Assembly (NCBI RefSeq): GCF_021531355.1
Contig: NZ_JADYTS010000018.1
Coordinates: forward strand, 1-43,472
DNA length: 43,472 nucleotides
Direction: 5' to 3'
Origin: Leyella stercorea
Lineage (GTDB): Bacteria > Bacteroidota > Bacteroidia > Bacteroidales > Bacteroidaceae
Each line of letters begins with the position of its first letter. The first letter of the stretch is position 1. Below, piece after piece: positions 6,674 through 13,482 of this stretch. The notes under the pieces are model-generated. The model saw only the letters and a list, made by a program, of their open reading frames with translations. It had not been told where the DNA came from and searched no databases. The position numbers and the translations under genes are program-made.

Positions 6674-7429
6674 ATGACACAGATAATTGCAGTATTAAAT
6701 CACAAGGGTGGTGTAGGGAAAAGTACGACCGCAGTAAGCCTTGCGGCAGCTCTGCAACTGAGTAAGAAGAACGTCTTGGCTATTGACATGGATGGACAAG
6801 CCAACCTCACGGAAGCCTTGGGATTGTCCATCGAGGAAGAACAGACAGTCTATGGCGCAATGTGTGGACAGTACACCTTGCCGTTGGTCAAGTTGCACAA
6901 CGGCATCACCGTCTCACCCTCATGCCTTGACCTGTCTGCGGCTGAGTTAGAGCTTATCAGCGAGCCGGGACGGGAGCTTATCTTGAAGGGACTTATCACC
7001 AAAGCCATCGCCAAAGAGCATTTCGACTACATCATCATCGACTGTCCACCGTCATTGGGCTTGCTGACCTTGAATGCCCTCACCGCAGCCGACTACATCA
7101 TCATCCCTGTTCAAGCGCAATACCTTGCCATGAGAGGTATGGCAAAGTTGATGGACATCATCCGCATCGTTCAGGAGCGGCTCAACTCCAACCTTAAAGT
7201 GGGCGGCATCGTCATCACCCAGTTCGATCGCCGCAAGACGTTGAACCGAAGCGTGAGGGAAATCGTCAATGACAGTTTTCACGAGAAGGTTTTCAAGACC
7301 GTCATCCGTGATAATGTGGCTTTGGCAGAAGCACCCATCAACGGCAAGACTATCTTTGAGTATAATCCCAAATCCAATGGTGCCAGTGATTATATGTCTT
7401 TGGCAAAAGAAGTGTTAAACTTAAAATAG
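6674..7429 (+). CDS. parA: ParA-family partition ATPase
   Basis: This 251-residue protein is a compact (type Ib/Soj-like) ParA with no N-terminal DNA-binding extension. It has the deviant Walker A motif NHKGGVGKST (9-18), AIDMDGQANLT in the Walker A-prime region, YIIIDCPPSLGLLTLNAL as Walker B, and the late motif VIVTQFDRRKTL-like stretch GIVITQFDRRKTLN. ParA uses ATP-driven binding to the nucleoid to position plasmid copies before division. It overlies repeats on both sides and is followed 7 nt later by its likely DNA-binding partner, which supports a low-copy plasmid state. Confidence 0.93.
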   Translation: MTQIIAVLNHKGGVGKSTTAVSLAAALQLSKKNVLAIDMDGQANLTEALGLSIEEEQTVYGAMCGQYTLPLVKLHNGITVSPSCLDLSAAELELISEPGRELILKGLITKAIAKEHFDYIIIDCPPSLGLLTLNALTAADYIIIPVQAQYLAMRGMAKLMDIIRIVQERLNSNLKVGGIVITQFDRRKTLNRSVREIVNDSFHEKVFKTVIRDNVALAEAPINGKTIFEYNPKSNGASDYMSLAKEVLNLK

Positions 7430-7436
7430 CATAGCC

Positions 7437-7715
7437 ATGAGCAAGAGCAGTATGTTGAAAGAGGGAATGAAAGGCGGTCTCAACGGACTCCTTTCTTCCA
7501 CAAAGAAGCCGAGTAAGGAGCAGATAGTCACAGAAACTACACCAGCACCACCTGTGTCTGTTTCTGAGACTACCGAAGTGCCGGTGCATTGCAATTTCCT
7601 TATCAACAAGAGCATCCACACGAGGATGAAGTACCTCGCCATCAAGAAAGGGATGTCCTTGCGTGATATTGTCAATGAGGCAATGACAGAATACCTAAAG
7701 CGGCATGACACATGA
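7437..7715 (+). CDS. Ribbon-helix-helix partition partner (ParB/ParG-like)
   Basis: This 92-residue protein has a flexible, Ser/Thr/Pro-rich N-terminal half and a C-terminal ribbon-helix-helix fold: HCNFLINKSIHTRMKYL then GMSLRDIVNEAMTEYL (about residues 50-88). Length and layout match ParG-type partners of small ParA proteins: the mobile N-terminus stimulates ATP hydrolysis while the RHH dimer binds repeats. The TAGTA/TACTA arrays on both sides of the operon are the likely binding sites. It is probably translated from the parA mRNA. Confidence 0.8.
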   Translation: MSKSSMLKEGMKGGLNGLLSSTKKPSKEQIVTETTPAPPVSVSETTEVPVHCNFLINKSIHTRMKYLAIKKGMSLRDIVNEAMTEYLKRHDT

Positions 7716-7722
7716 GTGCCGC

Positions 7723-7761
7723 GCGGTATCATCGCCGAACAGACGATGATACCGCTATCTC
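7723..7761 (+). terminator. Terminator of the partition operon
   Basis: A perfect 12-bp stem GCGGTATCATCG (7723-7734) with CGATGATACCGC (7744-7755) and a 9-nt loop, followed by TATCTCTTC. The U tract is modest but the stem is very strong. Confidence 0.75.
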
Positions 7762-7776
7762 TTCTATAAACAGACT

Positions 7777-7857
7777 TTACTATCCGTAGTATGGTAGTAA
7801 AAACTATTCGACTATTATACTATTCGTAGTCGATACTACTTTTAGAAAATACTATCC
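7777..7857. promoter_or_regulatory. TAGTA/TACTA array, candidate partition site 2
   Basis: At least six TAGTA/TACTA units and two CTATTCG units occur in about 80 bp just after the partition terminator. From here to the leader at 8071 no gene is visible; the sequence is pyrimidine-rich. Confidence 0.6.
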
Positions 7858-8070
7858 AACTCATTTTTAGGGCAATAGTTTTCTCTGCTTGTAGGACTGT
7901 CTCCATGCTGATAAAAGGCAATGTCGTTCCCTATTACAAGATTTTCTCTTTTTCCCTCATATCAACTATCGTCCTTCCCCATATACAGCTTCGCCCCACG
8001 CCATCCCGCCCGTTTCCTCTTTTACATAACAGATTTCTTTTCGCCTGCCTTGCCGCTGCGGATATTGTTT

Positions 8071-8256
8071 TGCAAAGGTAATGCTGGCGATTGTTCAAAC
8101 ACCAAATCGTCCATTGCATTTGACCGAAAAATCTTCCTCTGCGTGCAGAGCGTATTTTTCGCTCCCGATTTGGCTTTTTGATCGCCATCACTCTTGGAAA
8201 GCAAAAAATATCCCTTGGGCAGGCAGGAAAAGCCTCCGAAATAAGGGAAGAAAAAA
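8071..8256 (+). promoter_or_regulatory. Structured leader, copy 4 of 5
   Basis: It begins TGCAAAGGTA (8071-8080). AATCTTCCTCTGC and GCAGAG form a hairpin (8137-8142 with 8145-8150), followed by CGTATTTTTCGC, AAAAAATATCCCTTGG, a GCCTCC segment and AAGGGAAGAAAAAAC, which ends about 11 nt before the phosphoribosyltransferase start. This copy aligns well with the one at 4564. Confidence 0.5.
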
Positions 8257-8266
8257 CATAAGAGCA

Positions 8267-8833
8267 ATGGCACACAAGAATGACTATCAAATCCAAAAGC
8301 AGTTAGACAAGCCTCAGACTTGGTTCTGCAAATACTATCCCGCACGCATCCGCAATGTGGGTGAGAAGGAGATTGCCGACAGACAATTAGTGTTTGACTT
8401 CAAGGACGGAAGAGCCTACGAGGAAGTGGCGCAGCGCACCGCAGAGAATATGCTGACACTCTACGGCAAGGGTTGCGTGAACATCGTCTTCGCCCCCGTT
8501 CCAGCATCCACAAGCGAGAGCAACGAACTCCGCTACAAGGCTTTCTGCCACAGGGTGTGTGAATTGACAGGAGCGGAAAACGGCTACGAGCACGTGAGGG
8601 TATGCGGAGAGCGTAAGACCATCCACGATAACCGCAAGAACGAGGATGAAGTCCGCAAGGCGAATGTCGTTGAGTTTGATGAGCCGTTCTTCGACAACAA
8701 AATGGTGTTGGTCTTTGACGATGTGATAACCAAGGGTCTCAGCTATGCCAAGTATGCCAACCAACTCGAAAGGCTCGGGGCATGTGTTATTGGCGGTATG
8801 TTCCTCGCACGCACACATTATAAAGTAAGGTAA
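8267..8833 (+). CDS. Phosphoribosyltransferase-like protein
   Basis: The start at 8267 (MAHKNDYQIQKQ) is chosen because the upstream part of the frame lies inside the conserved leader. The 188-residue protein has the 13-residue PRPP-binding motif VLVFDDVITKGLS at 147-159, with the two acidic residues and the TKG turn, placed in the type I phosphoribosyltransferase (ComF/PyrR-like) fold; VNIVFAPVPASTS (71-83) fits the upstream loop. Substrate is unknown. It is 3 nt from the SLOG-family gene, so both probably act in one nucleotide-related function; a defence or counter-defence role is only a guess. Confidence 0.75.
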   Translation: MAHKNDYQIQKQLDKPQTWFCKYYPARIRNVGEKEIADRQLVFDFKDGRAYEEVAQRTAENMLTLYGKGCVNIVFAPVPASTSESNELRYKAFCHRVCELTGAENGYEHVRVCGERKTIHDNRKNEDEVRKANVVEFDEPFFDNKMVLVFDDVITKGLSYAKYANQLERLGACVIGGMFLARTHYKVR

Positions 8834-8836
8834 AGT

Positions 8837-9328
8837 ATGACAAAGTACGACAAGGCAGTGTCCGTATGCTTCAGCGGACACCGCAGCGTACCTTTCGCCA
8901 AGCGGAGGGAGTTGAAGCAATGTCTCAAATCGGAGATAGCCAAGGCGTATGCCGACGGCTACCGGTATTTCTATTGTGGCATGGCAATGGGATTTGACCT
9001 GCTGGCGGCAGAAGCCGCCCTTTCGTTGCAATGCGAGTTGAAGGACTTGCAGGTGATAGCCGTTGTGCCGTTCCGTGGTCAGTCTGACCGGTGGAGCAAG
9101 GAAGAGCAAGCCAAGTATGATGCCATCCTGCGCATCGTGGATGACGTGGTCGTATTGAGCGAGCAATACTACAATGGCTGCCTTCTGAGGCGCAACGACT
9201 ATATGGTCAACCGCAGTTCACGTCTCATAGCCTACTTCGATGGCAATCCCAAGGGCGGCACGTTCTACACCGTCAGAGAAGCCAAGAGGCAGGGATTGGA
9301 CATAGTGAATCTTCATAATAGTGTATAA
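8837..9328 (+). CDS. SLOG-superfamily protein (DUF1273/YpsA-like)
   Basis: This 163-residue protein has VSVCFSGHRSVP (8-19), a GMAMGFDLLAAE loop (about 49-60), VIAVVPFRGQSDRW and, near the end, YFDGNPKGGTFYTVREA. This order matches the DUF1273/YpsA branch of the SLOG superfamily, Rossmann-like proteins that bind nucleotides or nucleotide-derived ligands. SLOG domains occur as ligand sensors in several phage-defence systems and as DprA in DNA uptake. Coupled tightly to the upstream phosphoribosyltransferase. Confidence 0.8.
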   Translation: MTKYDKAVSVCFSGHRSVPFAKRRELKQCLKSEIAKAYADGYRYFYCGMAMGFDLLAAEAALSLQCELKDLQVIAVVPFRGQSDRWSKEEQAKYDAILRIVDDVVVLSEQYYNGCLLRRNDYMVNRSSRLIAYFDGNPKGGTFYTVREAKRQGLDIVNLHNSV

Positions 9329-9343
9329 CCCATAAAACAGAAA

Positions 9344-9463
9344 ATGCTTATGGACGATATTGTTGCAATCATCGTTTGCTACTTCGTGTTCGGAGCTTTG
9401 GGCAATGTGCTCAGAGCTTTGTTCGGCGGAGAGAGACGAAACGACTTCCGCCGTGACCGCTAA
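9344..9463 (+). CDS. Small membrane protein, 39 aa
   Basis: The frame encodes an acidic start MLMDDIVAII, a single hydrophobic helix (about residues 6-27, with VCYFVFGALGNVL) and a basic tail GGERRNDFRRDR. Such a pattern is typical of a one-pass membrane micro-protein with the C-terminus inside. It lies 15 nt after the SLOG gene and may belong to the same unit. Composition supports it being real, but no family is known. Confidence 0.5.
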   Translation: MLMDDIVAIIVCYFVFGALGNVLRALFGGERRNDFRRDR

Positions 9464-9584
9464 GCGTCTTTAAACCAAGATACGCTGACAGCCATACGTC
9501 TGCACCTTACCCCAAAAAGATGCAGCGGATAATTGTGTCCGTAGGCAAGGATATTCAGATTCCTCACCTTAACATTTTGATAAA

Positions 9585-9623
9585 AATAAAGATACTGCTG
9601 CCTATATTTCAAGACAGCAGTAT
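9585..9623 (-). terminator. Terminator of the leftward accessory operon
   Basis: Perfect 9-bp stem ATACTGCTG (9592-9600) with CAGCAGTAT (9615-9623); on the minus strand it is followed by CTTTATTTTTATC. It lies just after the stop at 9629. Confidence 0.75.
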
Positions 9624-9628
9624 AAACC

Positions 9629-9808
9629 TTACTCTGCAGGTGCCCATTTGCAACGCACAGGAGAGACGATTGCACCCTCTGCTTTCAGCTGCTTCATGGC
9701 TGCATCTACCTCTTTGCGGTCGAGACCGCTGAGTTCTGCGATTTTACCTGCGTTGAGAGGCTGACCAGCCTCTTTCATTGTTGCCAATACTTTTTCTTTT
9801 GCGTCCAT
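9629..9808 (-). CDS. Small winged-helix DNA-binding protein, 59 aa
   Basis: The minus frame reads [15 protein letters not shown], then a helix-turn-helix [21 protein letters not shown] (interrupted here for length) and a C-terminal wing-like strand [13 protein letters not shown]. This is a minimal winged helix of the MarR/DUF-type found as tiny stand-alone proteins in Bacteroidales. It is the last gene of the leftward operon and has a clear terminator behind it. Confidence 0.75.
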   Translation of the reverse strand: MDAKEKVLATMKEAGQPLNAGKIAELSGLDRKEVDAAMKQLKAEGAIVSPVRCKWAPAE

Positions 9809-9832
9809 TGTTTTGATGATTTGATGTTTTGT

Positions 9833-10069
9833 TTATAATCTTGTTATTAACTCTTGTATTTTGTCTTCCCTTATAATCTTCGGTTGTGCCTTACCTGCCA
9901 GAACGAGAATTTTCTTCCCGTTTCTGTAGATGTGCAGCTGTCTGCTTCGTACCACTGCTGTCAAGGTCTCATCATCCTGCATGGCTTGCCATATAGGATA
10001 ATACACACCTTCTGGTTCAAACAACTTCTTCTGAAGGTGTGAGCACATGTTGGTTGTATCTATTGTCAT
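9833..10069 (-). CDS. Small unknown protein, 78 aa
   Basis: The protein has an N-terminal helical part (CSHLQKKLFEPEGVYYPIWQAM) and a beta-hairpin-like part (AVVRSRQLHIYRNGKKILVLAGK) ending in a short helix. It reads like a complete small domain or the N-terminal piece of a longer protein; I do not recognise it. It sits 24 nt before the winged-helix gene and 9 nt after the previous stop, so it belongs to the operon. Confidence 0.5.
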   Translation of the reverse strand: MTIDTTNMCSHLQKKLFEPEGVYYPIWQAMQDDETLTAVVRSRQLHIYRNGKKILVLAGKAQPKIIREDKIQELITRL

Positions 10070-10078
10070 ATCGTTACG

Positions 10079-10285
10079 TCATATCATTAACATGATTCTG
10101 CCAGCTTCTTTTGTGAACATTTCAGGGAAACGGCAGATTGTTGCATACACCTGCTTGCTTGTCACAGGCTGACCGTCCTTTCTCAGGTGCAGCCTATGAC
10201 GATTGATGGCATCGGCAATCTGGTCGGTTGTCATGCCGCCATTTCGCTTTACCATCACATATACTATGGCTTCTTCTATCTTCAT
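10079..10285 (-). CDS. HARE-HTH-like small protein, 68 aa
   Basis: MKIEEAIVYVMVKRNGGMTT is followed by DQIADAINRHRLHLRKDGQ and VTSKQVYATICRFPEMF. The spacing of helices and the conserved basic loop with RKDGQPV resemble HARE-HTH winged-helix domains seen in restriction and chromatin-linked proteins. It probably binds DNA. The start overlaps the end of the DUF4186 gene by 4 nt, which implies translational coupling. Confidence 0.65.
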   Translation of the reverse strand: MKIEEAIVYVMVKRNGGMTTDQIADAINRHRLHLRKDGQPVTSKQVYATICRFPEMFTKEAGRIMLMI

Positions 10286-10719
10286 CCTTTATTCATCTGT
10301 TTTTCAATCCATGCCATCAATACGGCAACAGCATATTCCTGTTCTTCCTTGGTCAGTGCCCTGCCTGCTGAGATGTGATGCCACTTGAAGAAGCATCCCC
10401 GGCAACAACAGCCAGTGGCATGTTGAGCCAGGAAAACAGGATGCCCACGCATGGGAGTCTGCTTGCCGTCGTTCGGTATGACAGCCGGAGCAAGTCTTTT
10501 TGCCACAAAGTCCTCTGCGTGTTTTCGTATCGTCGGCAATCCCTTTTCCATTACATACTCCCTGTCTTGCTTGGACAGATGGAACCGGCTGCGAAAATCA
10601 GACTTTGCCAATCTCTCAAAGAGATTCGTCAGGTCATACTCTTTCTTATCACCAGGAACGCTTTCTTGCGGCTCTTCCTCTTGGAACAACGATGGATATA
10701 TGTATTTCTGTGACATCAT
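10282..10719 (-). CDS. DUF4186 family protein
   Basis: The start at 10719 (MMSQKYIYPSLF) is chosen because it overlaps the upstream stop as TAATG. The 145-residue protein contains RSRFHLSKQDREYV, a central TIRKHAEDFVAKRLAP, GHPVFLAQHATGCCCRGCF and WHHISAGRALTKEEQEY. This string matches DUF4186, a widespread family with clustered Cys and His that probably bind a metal. Its biochemical role is unknown. A longer upstream extension is open but lies inside the neighbouring gene. Confidence 0.8.
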   Translation of the reverse strand: MMSQKYIYPSLFQEEEPQESVPGDKKEYDLTNLFERLAKSDFRSRFHLSKQDREYVMEKGLPTIRKHAEDFVAKRLAPAVIPNDGKQTPMRGHPVFLAQHATGCCCRGCFFKWHHISAGRALTKEEQEYAVAVLMAWIEKQMNKG

Positions 10720-10922
10720 TATCTGTTGCTTCTGATTTCTAATGTTATATCCATATATGACCGCTTGCCGTCTATATAGTCTGCATAGAGTATTTCTTCG
10801 CTTCTGCCTTTCAGAATATGGCACTTACCGCACAGCTCACAGTTGTGCAGACATCTCCATTCATTCAGAACGTAATCCAAACGTTCCTCTCGTGTAGATG
10901 ATTCAATAGAGGGTGTGCTCAT
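10719..10922 (-). CDS. Small Cys-rich unknown protein, 67 aa
   Basis: From MSTPSIESSTREERL the protein carries CLHNCELCGKCH, a four-Cys cluster that could bind zinc or iron, followed by a charged C-terminal half. No family is recognised. It overlaps the gene at 10903 by about 20 nt and its stop overlaps the DUF4186 start, so the three are co-translated. An alternative start at 10949 would increase the overlap. Confidence 0.5.
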   Translation of the reverse strand: MSTPSIESSTREERLDYVLNEWRCLHNCELCGKCHILKGRSEEILYADYIDGKRSYMDITLEIRSNR

Positions 10923-11148
10923 AATCAGTGTCTCCCACAGCGTGGTCAATCAGTGCCTGAAACTCTTCTTCCGTATAGTCTTCTTCCCAACCATACGTTA
11001 CGTCCTTTATGCCCAAAGTAAACCCTAATGCCTCAGAATAGGATATGCCAATTTCAGCTGCAAGGTCTCTTGCCGCTTGAAAAATCTGCTCTTCTTTGCT
11101 TAAGGGCAGTTGTTTCGCTTTCTTATGTTTTTTCTTTGGTTTCCCCAT
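10903..11148 (-). CDS. Small unknown protein, 81 aa
   Basis: A strongly basic N-terminus (MGKPKKKHKKAKQ) is followed by a helical, acidic part with EEQIFQAARDLAAEIG and YTEEEFQALIDHAVG. This two-part charge pattern suggests a nucleic-acid-contacting tail on a small helical body. No relative is recognised. It lies 14 nt after the DUF6155 stop. Confidence 0.5.
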   Translation of the reverse strand: MGKPKKKHKKAKQLPLSKEEQIFQAARDLAAEIGISYSEALGFTLGIKDVTYGWEEDYTEEEFQALIDHAVGDTDYEHTLY

Positions 11149-11162
11149 TTGAGTATATTCGT

Positions 11163-11738
11163 TTAATAATCAGCGTTGATGGGCATCTTGAAATTCCTGT
11201 ATTTCTTTCGGAGTTCCTCATTTTGCGCCTTCATTTCCTCATACATATCATTCAGTGCGTCAGGAAATCCCCATCCACAAGGGCTTGCCCAACGAAGGCA
11301 TTGCTTGATTCGGGAATCATACTTGTCCCAAAGGTCATAAAGCACGATGTGGCGCAATGTCTTGTCGAAATTACTCTCAACAGAATCATAGAATTGCTCC
11401 CACATGTCTCCATAGTCATAAGTGAACTGACAGGCATTCTCCATATAGAACACCATCAATTCTGCGACTGAATCTTCCGAAGGCTTCAGTTTCTTGAAGT
11501 CGGACAATGCCTTGCGGCACACTGAGAAGCGTGTCTTTGGCTCTCTGTTTCTGCTCGGATAGAACTCTTCCCGTATGATGTGCTTATACTCTTCCAGCTT
11601 CTGGCCCTCATTCGGCTCTGCATAGAAGTCAAGATATTCCTTTGCCTCTTTCCGTGCAGAATAAAGTTCCAATACCATTTTTATTATTTCACTCTTGTCC
11701 ATGGACATGAGGACAGACTTTAATTTAGATTTTGACAT
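11163..11738 (-). CDS. DUF6155 family protein
   Basis: This 191-residue, mostly helical protein opens MSKSKLKSVLMSMDKSEII and continues with MVLELYSARKEAKEYLDFY and NEGQKLEEYKHIIREEFYP. The pattern, length and position of the KEYLDF and REEFYP blocks agree with DUF6155, a Bacteroidota family of unknown role. No signal peptide is seen. It lies 10 nt after the thioredoxin gene stop. Confidence 0.7.
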   Translation of the reverse strand: MSKSKLKSVLMSMDKSEIIKMVLELYSARKEAKEYLDFYAEPNEGQKLEEYKHIIREEFYPSRNREPKTRFSVCRKALSDFKKLKPSEDSVAELMVFYMENACQFTYDYGDMWEQFYDSVESNFDKTLRHIVLYDLWDKYDSRIKQCLRWASPCGWGFPDALNDMYEEMKAQNEELRKKYRNFKMPINADY

Positions 11739-11748
11739 TTCTGCTCTT

Positions 11749-12048
11749 TTATCTTAAAAACGGGTCAATCGTTGCCAGCAACTCTGATTTCTGCATCACA
11801 CCGCTCGTCCTCCACAACACTTCGCCGCGTCTGAACAGCATCAATGTGGGCACAGACTGTATGCCATACTGACTTGCAGTCACCCCATACTTGTCCACAT
11901 CTACCTTGATGATGCGGATTCTGTCACCCAACACTTCCTTCACCTGCTCAAGGATGGGGTGCATCATCTTGCATGGCTGGCACCAGGTGGCGAAGAAATC
12001 GACCAAGACAAGTTGGTCACTTGATATAACGTCTTTGAATGTTTCCAT
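11749..12048 (-). CDS. trxA: Thioredoxin
   Basis: This 99-residue protein is a complete cytoplasmic thioredoxin: VLVDFFATWCQPCKMMHPI with active-site WCQPCK at 22-27 (Gln replaces the usual Gly), KVDVDKYGVTASQYGIQSVPTL with the conserved cis-Pro, and LMLFRRGEVL. No signal peptide. It is the first gene of the leftward accessory operon, with a TAnnnTTTG-type promoter 60 nt upstream. The Cys-rich neighbours at 10282 and 10719 could be its reduction targets, which is inference. Confidence 0.9.
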   Translation of the reverse strand: METFKDVISSDQLVLVDFFATWCQPCKMMHPILEQVKEVLGDRIRIIKVDVDKYGVTASQYGIQSVPTLMLFRRGEVLWRTSGVMQKSELLATIDPFLR

Positions 12049-12106
12049 TACGATTTTCTGTAAAATTATGCTATTTTCTTTCCTGTTATCTTACAATACT
12101 GCCCTG

Positions 12107-12115
12107 CAAATGTTA
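12107..12115 (-). promoter_or_regulatory. Probable promoter of the thioredoxin operon
   Basis: On the minus strand TAACATTTG resembles the Bacteroidota -7 box with one extra spacer base. Transcription would start near 12101, giving an untranslated leader of about 50 nt. Confidence 0.4.
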
Positions 12116-12165
12116 AAATCGAGAAGAATTCAATGAAAAACCTTCGTTATTTCAAAGAATATTCG

Positions 12166-12245
12166 TACCTTTGCAGCGCTCATCTATAGATAGAAGGAGT
12201 TTCGAGACCCGGTTGCCTTTGATGCAATTCGGGTCTTGCGTTTTA
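12166..12245 (+). ncRNA. Candidate small RNA of about 65 nt
   Basis: A perfect -7 box TACCTTTG (12166-12173) predicts a start near 12180. The transcript would run through AGAAGGAGTTTC and end in a nearly continuous 14-bp stem (12203-12216 with 12224-12238) followed by CGTTTTAT. Promoter, short body and terminator with no gene between them suggest an independent small RNA. The U tract is on the plus strand, so the hairpin does not serve the leftward gene that ends at 12243. Confidence 0.55.
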
Positions 12246-12779
12246 TAGTGGTGTCTGCAATCTCTTTTTCATCTTCTTTTCCAAAGCCTTTAGTCCATAC
12301 TCTTTGTTAAGATGGTATGCTGTCAACAGATAGAATCCGTTGCTACGTTGTTGTTCCAAGACAATAACATACTTTTCCACTTTATCATAGATGTATGTTT
12401 TCTTGACCTTACGCTTTTTGCCGTCCCTCTCTTCTATGGTAAATACATCCAGATTGTCTGGTGTCAATTCTCTCACATGGTGATTTATCCAATGAAGCCT
12501 TTGTGAACGAGCCATCTCGAATACTCGCTTTGGATAAGTCGTACCGTCTTCGTTCTCAACCATGATTTCTTCACAGGTAAGATGCTTGAACAATCTTGCC
12601 ATGTCAATCTCGCCATCTGTCTTTATAGGATAGATGCGCCACCCTCTGAATGAGAATTGACAGTTATCTTCTATATCACGCTTGAATATTGCATGAAGAT
12701 CATGCTCTCTTTCTCGTTCACTGAGATATGCCAGTTCCAGCAGCTCAGGGTATTTCTTGATAATATTCAAACTGCTCAT
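12243..12779 (-). CDS. Possible BECR-fold nuclease
   Basis: The 178-residue protein has a helical N-terminus, a central RVFEMARSQRLHWINHHVRE segment and a C-terminal YVIVLEQQRSNGFYLLTAYHL. The closing strand pattern YLLTAYHL after a VIV-type strand is typical of the barnase/EndoU/RelE-like (BECR) nuclease fold of phage and polyvalent proteins, with the His residues of the HWINHHVRE segment as candidate catalytic residues. This is a pattern-level assignment. The gene is 3 nt behind a DUF3800 gene, so the two act together. Confidence 0.5.
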   Translation of the reverse strand: MSSLNIIKKYPELLELAYLSEREREHDLHAIFKRDIEDNCQFSFRGWRIYPIKTDGEIDMARLFKHLTCEEIMVENEDGTTYPKRVFEMARSQRLHWINHHVRELTPDNLDVFTIEERDGKKRKVKKTYIYDKVEKYVIVLEQQRSNGFYLLTAYHLNKEYGLKALEKKMKKRLQTPL

Positions 12780-12782
12780 TGG

Positions 12783-13466
12783 CTATTTCAGTGCGATAAA
12801 AAACAAATTAAACTTCTTTCTAAATTTGGGAGTTGTGGTGTTGAGACTGATATTACTGTGTTTTTTTATCTTTTCAATCAGCTTCATTTTGGCTCTCACC
12901 CTTCCTTCAACTTCTCCCTTTTCATATCTAAGGTTGTAGTTGATGGCTCCCATTAGAACATCTGCCAATTGGATGAAGACACTTTCGTGTGAACGTATAA
13001 ACTGAAACCTGCCAATGGAAGAGTTGTATTCCATTATTTTTCTGAGCCTCTCCAGCTTATCGCTACTGCATGTGTCCTTGATATCCATATATATGTTATA
13101 TGTATAATCCATGTCCATCTTGTGATGCAGCAATTGGTAGTACATGCGAAAGTAGAAATCATTAAACGTATAGTCTTCTCGTTTCTCGTCAATCTGACTC
13201 TTGTCAACAACCACAGCCCTAAATTCCATGTCATTCATAAAGAACCAGTCTATAAGCTCTGCATAGACTTTATACGTGGCCTCGTGGACATTTGTCCATT
13301 TCAGCTCATCACTATAGCCGTGCTTCTTCTTAATATCTTTTATGGCATCTTTTGCCATGCGGATTTGTGTGTATGCTATACTTGTACATCCCAAAAGCAT
13401 GTAGGGATGACCGTCATGCACCATGTGGGTGCTTTCATCACAGTAGATGTTGAATGTCTTATTCAT
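12783..13466 (-). CDS. DUF3800 family protein
   Basis: This 227-residue protein opens FNIYCDESTHM with the conserved Asp-Glu pair, then has GHPYMLLGC and LKWTNVHEATYKVYAELID, and near the end ESVFIQLADVLMGAINYNL. These are hallmarks of DUF3800, an RNase H-like family often found on mobile elements and beside defence genes; acidic residues D10, E11 and the late D are candidate metal ligands. It is coupled to the downstream possible nuclease. No immunity-type protein is evident. Confidence 0.8.
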   Translation of the reverse strand: MNKTFNIYCDESTHMVHDGHPYMLLGCTSIAYTQIRMAKDAIKDIKKKHGYSDELKWTNVHEATYKVYAELIDWFFMNDMEFRAVVVDKSQIDEKREDYTFNDFYFRMYYQLLHHKMDMDYTYNIYMDIKDTCSSDKLERLRKIMEYNSSIGRFQFIRSHESVFIQLADVLMGAINYNLRYEKGEVEGRVRAKMKLIEKIKKHSNISLNTTTPKFRKKFNLFFIALK

Positions 13467-13482
13467 TGTATCTGTTTTTTGT

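Noticed and set aside
8081..8266. Longer N-terminus for the phosphoribosyltransferase
   Set aside because: The upstream part lies inside the conserved leader and does not look like protein of this family; ATG 8267 fits family length.
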